A DNA stretch of 64,000 nt from Capniomyces stellatus (taxonomy: Eukaryota; Kickxellomycota; Harpellomycetes; Harpellales; Legeriomycetaceae). This document shows positions 55,674 to 64,000 of this stretch, in pieces. The stretch covers positions 326,388 to 390,387 of the forward strand of contig LUVW01000011.1 of assembly GCA_001661515.1 (NCBI GenBank), given 5' to 3'. Below the pieces are notes generated by a model that made no database searches, was not told the DNA's origin, and worked only from the letters and a program-made list of their open reading frames with translations. The number at the start of each line of letters is the position of its first letter. The first letter of the stretch is position 1. The position numbers and the translations under genes are program-made.

Positions 55674-58600
55674 CTATAGGCCCATTTTGAACTTTTTGTT
55701 GGGATCAGAGTCATTGGAGGGAATGTGTGACTGGGAGTTTGAGGAAGATTCAGAGAGGGAGCTAAACTGTCTAGCGGTTTTTTGGCGAAGTTTGTCCAAT
55801 CCAGAGCGCTTTACGCCGTCATCATCAGACTCATCGTCGGATTGGTCATCATCTTCGGCCCACTTGACAACAAGGCGTCTTCCGTATAAATGGGACGAGT
55901 TTTGTACGATTTGAAGACATTTGAGGGCTTCATTGTTGGTGAGGAACTCCAAGAAGGCAAAACCACGATGGCCACCGCTGAACTTTTCAGGCAAGCGGAC
56001 AGACTTGAGCTGACCGTAAGTTTGGAAGAGCTGGCGGATGTCGGATTTGGTAGCTTCAAAGGGAACGTTTTTAACAACGAGTTTGTTTGACTTTGCAAGT
56101 TCGTTTTTCTTGGATTTTGAGGTGGATGAGGCGGAAGAAAGGGATTTGTGTTCACTAGGTTTGAGCTGGAGCTGATGGCCATCGACAGAAACGTTTTGCA
56201 GGGATTTCAGGGCAAGTTGGGCGGATCTGGGAGAACTGTATTCAACAAATCCAAATCCCATGGACAGGAGCTGTTTGGAGTCTGAGTTTCCAGTAGCCGA
56301 CTTGTTTGACTTTTGTCTGCGCTTGATGGTGACGCTTTTCAGGCCTTCAACAGCACCGAAAACTTCAGTAAGGCTCGACTCGACTGTGGAAAAGTTGAGG
56401 TTCTTGACAAACAAAACACACCCAGCCTGGTTGCTCTCATCAAGCCCCAAATCTGCGTCCACTCCGGCCTCGCTGTCCAGCTGGTTCTCGACCGCGACTT
56501 CAGAGTCTTTGGTGCTGGCATTGTCTAGCTCTTTGGTTTCCGGGCTGTACTTGGTTGAAAACAAATTGGTTGGGGCCCATTCGAGGTACAGCGGAGTGTC
56601 GCCAAACCGCTTGTATGCCAAGTGTCTAAACGCAGACTTGGCCTCGTTGGGTTCCATAAACTCAATAATTGCAATGGTCTTTGCTGGAGGAACAAGAACT
56701 CTGCCAAGAGTCCCGTGCACACCAAAAAGCGACCGCAGCTCGTCCTCAACATTGGTGGCTGTGGCCTTGGTATTGGTGTAGCTTTCAGGGTCGTTGGTCA
56801 GATCTGAGATGTTTTGGATTCCGGACTTGAGTTTGCTGATTGAAAACGGAATATTTTTCACCAGAATTGTGGTGTTTGACCTGGGCTGCTTACTGGATTT
56901 CCCCGCAGCATTGTCGTTGATGCTGTGGAACTTTTCCAGGTAAATCCCGTTCTGCTCAAAAAACCGTTTTGTCTCTGTGATTATGTGCGTTTCGGCCAGT
57001 GCAAGTCTAACAGCTGGGTTCCCATCCTCACCATTCAGCAAGTCAAACTTGTCTACTCCCAGCCGTTCAGCAATCGAGTCTGCCACCGCATCCGCCGACA
57101 TGTACAGACTGTTCCAGTTGAAGTCTGAGTTTGCCGACTTCTTCTTCTTTTCGCCTATCTGTCTCTTCACCTCGCTCCCGCCATTTCCCGATCCGCCCTC
57201 CTTCTGCACGCTGTCCTTTGCCGGAATTATATGCAACAGTCTGCCCATAAAAAACTTGTGGTCTGATGACCTGTACGCCTTCACTGCATGCTCAGGCATC
57301 ATGTACAGCACATACGCAAATCCCTTTGGCTTCTTTGTGTCTTTTGCAATTGGCATGTGCAGCTCGCTTAATGGCCCAAACTTTGAAAAGTATTTCTTCA
57401 AGTCTTCCTCAGTTGCTCCATACGCCAGGTTACGGACAAACAGCCTTCCGTTCTCTCCAATATCCTTAATCGCCTTTTCTCTTATCTCCTCCTTTTCTTC
57501 CATTGCCATTTGCGCATTAACCACTATTCTGTCCTCTTTAAACAACCCATTTGTCATGTCTTCCTTTACATTCTCATTTGTTTCTTTTTTCTCCTCATTT
57601 TCTTTTATTTCTCGATCCTGATCTTTATTTTGATCTTCATTTTGGTCTTGGTCCTGTTCGTCAAGTGCTGTTGGCGCCTTGATGTGCGATCTCAACCATT
57701 CCATTTCTGATGCCAAGTTTTCCAACGATACCACTGCAGTGCCTTCAGCGCCTCCAAGCCCCGAATTCACATTGAAATCATCGTCCTCCTCCACAGCCTC
57801 CTCTCCATCACTCTCGTCAAACGTAATATGTGTTTTCGACACCGTCATGTTTTCTCCTCCTGTTTTCCTATTCGCCACCTCTTTAACTACTGCTTTTACC
57901 TTGCCAACAACCCCCTTTTTCCCTATCACATCCAGTCCATCGTCCTCATCCTCAGCCCCAGTATTGTCCACATTTCCTCCTCCCAACTCCTTCTTTTCTA
58001 CCCTTTTCTTTTCCGATATCGCTCTTGATATCACCTGGCGCTCCCGATTGCTCAGCACCGAAATATCGTCATTCGCCCAAGTCTTGCTCTTTGCTCTTGG
58101 CGCCATTACCTGCAGAAACTCTGCAAATCTTGGGTCACTTGCCGATCTAGCCACTGTTTCCGCATACAATGTACCCAACAAACTCCCATTATTATCCTCC
58201 TTCTTTTTCTTCTCTCCCTCTCCCCTCGCCTTACTTTCTCTTTCATTCTCCTCCCTCTCCCTCTCCTCCATCTTTGCCAGCTTCTCGTTCTTCAACCTGT
58301 TTTCTATATTCAGTCGCGCCTGTGTTATCGAACTCCACGGCTTTTCTAACCCCGGATCCCCTACCGCCTTTGCTAATTCAACTATTATCTTGCTTGTATC
58401 TATAAACGTCCCATTAAAGTGCTTTACTGCTATTCTCGCCTCCTTTTCACTGCTGTACCCCACAAACCCAAACCTTCTGCTCTCCCCTCTCAATGTATGG
58501 ATTATCTTTGTGTCTGTTACTACTCCCTTTTCCGAAAAGTGCTCTTTCATTCTTTCCTCCGAATACCTTTTCGGTAAATTCTTAACTATAACCCTCGAAC

Positions 58601-58723
58601 TCCTATTTCATCAATACATTAACAATTCACCTTTAATTCCCCTATTCTTCATTTACTTGATTCTCTCATTCCTTATTCCCTTCTTTTGTTTTACTATTAA
58701 AATTCCGCATTTTTAACTTACAT
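55674..58723 (-). CDS. MRD1: Mrd1 pre-rRNA processing factor, multi-RRM
   Basis: There are two exons, 58722-58723 and 55674-58602, giving 976 residues. The frame of RRM1 runs upstream to a stop without any ATG. The only start I find is the AT at 58723-58722 joined across a 119-nt intron (gtaag...tag) to G58602, yielding MSSRVIVKNLPKRYSEER, the expected Mrd1 N-terminus. Several RRMs follow: RRM1 (RVIVKNLP to RRFGFVGY), one at about 384 (GRLFVRNLAYGATEEDL), one divergent (TTILVKNIPFSI), one at GCVLFVKNLNFSTVE, and the last KLVVKNVPFEATKSD with GFAFLEF. Acidic and Glu/Lys-rich linkers separate them. Mrd1 binds U3 snoRNA and 35S pre-rRNA in the nucleolus for 18S release. Yeast Mrd1 has 887 residues. 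Confidence 0.95.
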
Positions 58724-59222
58724 TTTTTTTTATACTCAATATATCTATTTGGCTATCTTGCACTACTCTACTAACTCCTTTTCGTTTACTTTTTTTATTA
58801 TTAATTTGCCAAGCTGGTTAATGTAAAGCAGACTTGGAATCTGTTATATATAATCTTTAAATATCCTGTTTATACTTTTATTCAAGCTCTGTGTTGGTTT
58901 TCGTTTCTTTTAATTTCTCAAGTTTTAGCATTTTTAATCCAAGAAAATTTTTTTTTTTATAATTACCAACATCAAATATCGTGGATCAGACTTGATTTAT
59001 AATAGTGTAAAAAAAAAAAGTTTCGGTTTTCCTAAACTAATAAATTATTAATTTTCAAATTTCCAATCATGTGAGAAATTCCGTGATTTTATTGGCCTGT
59101 ATTTCCACAAAAACATGTATTTAGGTTTATCTGTTGTTTCCAATTGTGCTTTTATTTATTGTTTAAACAGGGAAAAAAAAAAAAAGTCGAGGTAAAGAGT
59201 GTGTTAAAGTAGCTTTTTAAAC
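58724..59222. other. MRD1 upstream region
   Basis: T/C-rich at first (purine-rich on the MRD1 sense strand), then AT-rich with A and T runs. It holds the MRD1 promoter and the 3' end of ALG6; no gene seen. Confidence 0.6.
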
Positions 59223-60048
59223 TCAGTTTGTCTTGACCTTATTGTTTCCAGACCCCTTGGAGCCTGAAACAGAAAAGTTTGAAAACTGCCTATAGTTAAA
59301 GTACAAGTAGAAACAGACAAAGGCAGACGAACCAAACAAGGTGTTTATAACCACATACAGGTCTGGATACCTAGGTGGCCCCTTAACATAAACAAACATG
59401 ATGTGCCACGCAATAATTCCAAGACCAACAGCGTTTATAACCAGGCTTTTAAAGTTGAATCTGAAGCCTACTAGCGGATACAGCCCAAACAGGAACGACC
59501 AAAGCAGCATCAGCGGGATGTACTGGATGGTTAGCCCGTCCTTAAACAGTAGCGGATATATTGTGAAGTTTGCTACCAGAATAAATAGCGGTGCAGCGAT
59601 TGGCTCCTCATTGATCAGCAAAACCACTGGCAGACAAACAAGCAGAATAGACTTTTCGTGTACTTGGAACGACATCAAAAAGAAGCTCAACGAGGTTATC
59701 ACCAAAGAGTACAGCAAACACCGCATTTTCTTGTCGCTTTCTTTTGCCCTAACCACATAGCTGAACATGTGCAGACACGACGGCAAAAATGCCACCATTG
59801 TTGCCCCCGCTGCAAGCTTTGCAAGGTCAGATATGCTAAACTTGGTTCTCAGCTTCACAATCACATTCAAAGCACACCACACATTTGCCACTTTATCCTC
59901 AAACAGCCCACGTGCTATTGGAAACAATCTTATCATGATCTGCGACAACTGGTCCATCGATCTTATCCACGGAAGCAAAAGAACCGCCGATGTTGACAAT
60001 ACCGTTAGCCCAAGCTCAACAAACAAAAGAAACCTAAACAAACGGTGA

Positions 60049-60080
<32 letters not shown>

Positions 60081-61632
60081 CATCAGTTTTATTGACTCAT
60101 CACCTTGGTCAAGCATTAAAATAGGCTGCTAGCCAAGCAAACAAACCACTGTCAAAACTTACCCTTGCTTATCAAAACATTTCGCCAACAAAAAGAAAAA
60201 TATCGCGGGTGAATAAAACAACGCCATCTGCTTGAAAAACAAACTCAAAACAAACATAATCGCTCCAACCAAGTACCACTCCATGTTGAAAAAGTACAAT
60301 GCCCATCCCAAAAATCCCAACATTACAGAATTGTATCTACAAAATTCAGGTTTAAAGTTTCGATTTATGTCTTTTAATTTCCTGTTTCTAATTGTTGCTG
60401 CCAATTTGAAAATCAAATCAAATCAAATTAAAACCATCCCACTCCCCCCCTTCACCATCAATCTTTTTTTATCCTCCCAAACCAAACCAAGCTAAAAAAA
60501 ACAAATAAGCGTATAGTACAAGTGCTTACTGGAAGTGGCCATTATCAATCAGTACCAATGTAGGCAACGTAACAGCTGCAAAAATCGCCACTTGCTAAAT
60601 CGAACATCAGGTTAACACTCATTAAACTCACTCTTGCAGTTATACACACTGTTTTGTTTTGTTCTGTTGTTTTTTACTTCTCAATTCAAAAATCCTTCAT
60701 TGTTTTCAAGTATAGTGACATTTTTTTATATTACTTACCCTGTTTCTCCAGCTGTTTTTCTTCATGTAATCTGATAAAAACAGCACAACCCCAGGAATAT
60801 ACACCAAATAATCCAAAACTATGACTGTCAGTCTCATGAACATTTTGCTTTCTGGGTCCTCATACCCACGCGATGCGTCCAACGCCACCCAGGCCGGATT
60901 AATCATATTGGCACTATAAAAACACAACACAACACAACACAACACAAAACATACATATACGTATTATACCCATTTATTCGTGTACTTTGAGGCTACAATA
61001 AACTAGCTAAATGTATTTAGAGTCTTTACAAATAACCGCAAATCCAACTCTGGTACGCAGTCAGTGGTGGATAGTCAAGTCCCCAGTACGTCAGGTCGTA
61101 GTAGTACCACTGCGAGACAGGGAGGTGGTAAGTGATCTCCATCCAGTGTCTTTGAGCTTCATAATCCCCAAATTTTGGCTTAACACCCATCCCTAACCAA
61201 ATTAGTCAAATAAAGTTTAGGATACTCAAACATAGCCTAGAAGCCCGCACACGTTAATAGCACACCGCTCGATAAAACAATCCTCCCCTCTTCACCATGC
61301 CAGGCCAGAGATTGGCAATGGCGCAAAATATAGAAAGTGTTGTTGAGTAACTACATACCAGAGTACTCGCCCATTCCAACCGTCCATCGAATGTAAAACG
61401 AAGCCAGTATCGCCAACGGAAGCCCAATCCAGCAGCTTTTCAGCTTTTCAATCAGACTAAACCAACTGTATATTGGAATAGAGGATTTGCAAGTCTCGAC
61501 ATCAACTTTTGCTTTGGCTTTTGAACCTGCCTTTTGGATTTGTGGAGAATTAGCAACCTTGTTAATTGACGCTTTTTTTGCAACTTTAGGACTTTTTGCT
61601 GTTTGCAGGCTCGCATTTGATACTCCCGCCAT
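59223..61632 (-). CDS. ALG6: ALG6 alpha-1,3-glucosyltransferase
   Basis: I reconstruct six exons: 61359-61632, 61030-61192, 60739-60913, 60530-60594, 60163-60336 and 59223-60033, giving 553 residues (yeast Alg6 has 544). The enzyme adds the first glucose to the dolichol-linked Man9 oligosaccharide in the ER. Signature segments are [75 protein letters not shown] (ALG6 rather than ALG8) and [10 protein letters not shown]. Many hydrophobic segments agree with a polytopic ER protein. The start is taken at the ATG 61632 ([15 protein letters not shown]); a Lys/Ala-rich cytosolic leader precedes the first membrane segment. A run of about 31 A lies in the last intron (60052-60080). Confidence 0.96.
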
Positions 61633-62919
61633 TTTCTTTCCTTTTCTTTCCAAGATTTTCTTTCGTATTCGTTACTTGCTTCTATATTCGTGCGTTTATC
61701 TAGGTTTTCTATTCTACTGTTCAAATCACTCTTTGTTCTTTGCCTGCTTTCCTGTAGATGATTGCACTGAGTAGGTCTTTCGATCCCAGAAATAATTAGA
61801 ATGGATTCCAAAGTTTTGGCAAATACCCCCAACACTATAAATTAGATTTTATACCTTTAAACAGCAGCAAACAACGCGTTCGTAGCAAATATGTGTATTT
61901 TTTGTAGTTATAATCGTTTGTTTTTTCTTGCATTAAATAATTTGTTTACAAGTAAACCATCAAAAATGATTGTCATTTAATTTACTGGTAATTTCTAAAC
62001 AATAAGGATTTGAGACTCAAAACTCAAAACTCAAAACCCAAAATACGGACTTTTTTATTATTGATATCAAACCTTCCTTCTTTGCTATTATTATACTATG
62101 AGTCTGGTTTTACATTTTCCAATATTAAATATAAACATCATGTCTATCATAACATTACGACAGTTCTATATTCCAACAGTTCAAATATATACGTGACTGT
62201 TAAACTACTCTCTCTCCTCTTTTATCCCCAACCATGTTAGTCTTAGACATCGGTTTAATTTTCGTGTTTATCTCATCAATATTTGCATTCTCATTCTATT
62301 TTTTTTGCCAACAGAGTGTTCAAAATGGCAATATTTCGATTAAAAATATGGCACAATCTATTGAGATGTAGTTTTGGTGTCCGTTTCTTGGTTTTGTCGC
62401 TTTAATTAATTTTCTACAATTCCCACATTCCTTCACTTCATTGCCATTCTCAATTATCCTTACTATGTTAAGCATCAAGGATAAATAGTGTTTTGGATGT
62501 GATATTTATAAACGCTTTGGTAAATTGAAAACAAACTAAAGCAAACTAACTGACCCAAACGCCATCCTTTAACTAAATCCATAAATCAGCCAGCAATAGT
62601 TTCACTCTAGAATGAAAACAACCAAACGCCATGTTTTCACGAGCGAGTTCATTGTCAAGCCATCACAATTACAGACAACACATATACACCGCGAATATAA
62701 AACCGAACCATGGCAGAATCCGATGTTTGGTAAACCTGCACATTTTTACCAGACTTAGCTCAAACCGTATACACTAGTCAATGTTTTAATCGCTGCATTT
62801 TCAAATACCACCAACACACACACACTATGCCTTGCTCGCATTGTTCAACGCCCTCTCAACTTCTCATACAAGTTGGCAGCTCGATGTTTGCTAATCTATA
62901 CATTATTTTTGTTGTTTTT
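61633..62919. other. intergenic, ALG6 to SYLF gene
   Basis: This contains the ALG6 promoter and the 3' flank of the SYLF-domain gene. A short actcaaa tandem occurs near 62008-62036. I found no supported gene or RNA. Confidence 0.5.
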
Positions 62920-63645
62920 TTATTCAGTTTGAAGTATTCTGTTCATATGGACTTTTGCCTCCTTGTAATGCTCGTTGATTACATGACTTTTGTAGTAGTT
63001 TTCTGTTAGCTCGTTCAAAACTTTGTATAGCTTCTCCAGCTCAGGGTGCCGAACTCCTGGTGCATTTATCAAGTCCCTAGCACTTGGTAACTTTCCATAA
63101 AATCTTCTGTTTGCGCCTCTTCTCTCGAGTATAATTAAACTCTCGGCTATTGCTCCTGCATACAGTCCTCTGCTTTTGCTGTATGAATAAATGGGTGTTA
63201 ATTTGTGCACCATCGAACACAGAGATATACCTCTACCAGTCGGACCAATACAAATACTTATACTGGCACCTAGTGTCATGCTGTATCCATCAACAAACAA
63301 CTCCACTGCTTCCCGAGTATTTAAAACCAGAATTATGTCAGTTAGCCCGCCGCCCACCTGTCCACCAACACCGCACCCCACAACTCCTATCGCCGATGGT
63401 AGCGACCAGCTATTATCGGGTAATTTGGCTATAACTACTCCAGACCCTACCGTCCCAGACCAAATAAACCCACCGTGGATAACACTCAATATGGCTATTC
63501 CGGCACAATTGTGGATTATATCTCTTGGGATCATTTTATCAAAGTGTCTTCGCCTGTCAGGGTTCATATATGACCTCAGTATGTTTGTCGCCTTATCGCA
63601 CTCTTTCAGAATATCTACAGGAATCGGTTTATTTAGTTTTCTCAT
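62920..63645 (-). CDS. SYLF-domain (Ysc84/SH3YL1-like) lipid-binding protein
   Basis: One exon encodes 241 residues that are almost entirely a SYLF (DUF500) domain. Characteristic pieces are NPIP-like KPIPVDILKECDKA near the N-terminus, RDIIHNCAGIAIL, GGFIWSGTVGSGVVIAKL, SWSLPSAIGVVGCGVGGQVG, LNTREAV, YSYSKSRGLYAGAIAES and RRFYGKLPSARDLI. In yeast Ysc84 and human SH3YL1 the domain binds phosphoinositides and actin at endocytic sites and is followed by an SH3 domain. No SH3 follows here; the protein ends soon after the domain in HYKEAKVHMNRILQTE. It could be a genuine SH3-less form, or a downstream exon was missed, though the TGA/TAA end is clean. Confidence 0.9.
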   Translation of the reverse strand: MRKLNKPIPVDILKECDKATNILRSYMNPDRRRHFDKMIPRDIIHNCAGIAILSVIHGGFIWSGTVGSGVVIAKLPDNSWSLPSAIGVVGCGVGGQVGGGLTDIILVLNTREAVELFVDGYSMTLGASISICIGPTGRGISLCSMVHKLTPIYSYSKSRGLYAGAIAESLIILERRGANRRFYGKLPSARDLINAPGVRHPELEKLYKVLNELTENYYKSHVINEHYKEAKVHMNRILQTE

Positions 63646-64000
63646 TGTTCTCGGCTATATTTACTATATCTCTCTACCTATCTCTCCCTTTAGGATTTTA
63701 TGCAGTTAAGTTTTAAAGACGCTGGTATAAAGTCAGAAATCAAATTTAGTATATTTCAGAACCGACATTGGACAAACAACAGTATTGAGTTTGCCAGAAT
63801 AAAACTTGCCTTTATATATATATATTTTTTATAGCTTCAAAATTTTTTACATTTAAAGTTTACATTTCGACTTACAGCTTCAAATCGCTATTCAATTGAC
63901 CTGAGCTTTTCACTATTAGATACACGAGTGTTATACTATTTCGAATATAATGATGTTTATTGTTGATAAACTTGAATAAATTTGGTATCTTCTGCTCATA
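63646..64000. other. upstream region of SYLF gene, to window end
   Basis: AT-rich sequence with a TA run near 63815-63828; it should hold the promoter of the SYLF gene. No gene is visible up to the window edge. Confidence 0.5.

Noticed and set aside
57679..58716. 345-codon + strand frame opposite MRD1
   Set aside because: Ser/Phe-rich antisense shadow of the Glu/Lys-rich MRD1 coding region.
1..64000. CRISPR arrays, prophages, bacterial operons or intact transposons
   Set aside because: None seen; the repeats present are simple microsatellites, one minisatellite and a two-copy 29-bp element, and the genes are eukaryotic.

Overview
This window looks like nuclear DNA from an intron-rich, AT-rich fungus. 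The sequence-level reasons are a single-exon RNA polymerase II large subunit with a long YSPTSPS tail, a set of conserved fungal housekeeping genes (VPS27, SNF1, ALG6, MET2, MRD1, tubulin cofactor A), a CAP59/CMT1-type mannosyltransferase, and a tRNA-Arg(ACG). Dynactin p27 and a Mei2-like RNA-binding protein argue against a budding yeast of the Saccharomyces type. An early-diverging 'zygomycete'-like lineage is my inference only. Introns are short (about 50-270 nt), mostly GT(A/G)AG...TAG, and split many genes into exons of 6-200 nt. I therefore rebuilt most gene models by hand from splice sites, reading phase and family alignment.

Layout, left to right. A purine-rich leader precedes RPB1 (584-6178, +). 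Convergent to it lies a ten-exon Mei2-like gene (6477-8705, -). An eight-exon VPS27-like ESCRT-0 gene follows (9926-13114, -), then a highly divergent 14-3-3-like gene (14158-14967, -). An eight-exon gene for a probable SLS1-like mitochondrial membrane protein (16160-19672, +) converges on the SNF1/AMPK-alpha kinase (20022-23553, -). A 2.6-kb T-rich non-coding block holds the only ambiguous base (24742). Next come a compact two-AAA ATPase (26177-29194, -), tubulin-binding cofactor A (29804-30635, +), and a 1238-residue disordered protein with a Bni4-like C-terminus (31073-35006, -).

The 35-41.6 kb stretch is gene-poor. It carries a tiny four-exon gene (37696-38150, +) and dynactin p27 (38745-39812, -) with a 6-nt microexon. 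A CA/GA-rich minisatellite leads into the CAP59-like mannosyltransferase (41909-43279, +). Allantoicase with an unusual C-terminal tail follows (43613-45751, -). Then come a gene-empty 2.9 kb, tRNA-Arg (48628-48700, -), a secreted Ser/Thr/Trp-repeat protein (49527-50252, -) and another 3.5-kb empty stretch. MET2 (53735-55225, +) converges on MRD1 (55674-58723, -), whose start codon is split by an intron. ALG6 (59223-61632, -) and a SYLF-domain protein (62920-63645, -) close the window.

No operon-like logic or biosynthetic cluster is visible; neighbours serve unrelated housekeeping roles (transcription, endosomal sorting, energy sensing, cytoskeleton, sulfur amino acids, purine breakdown, N-glycosylation, rRNA processing). 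The most interesting signals are structural. They are the MRD1 start codon split by an intron, a 6-nt microexon, a probable GC-AG intron, a two-domain AAA protein that has lost both Walker B catalytic glutamates, a 14-3-3 protein with a degenerate phosphopeptide pocket, and an SNF1 whose C-terminal regulatory domain is interrupted by about 400 residues. Several long genes also show a purine-to-pyrimidine gradient along the coding strand.
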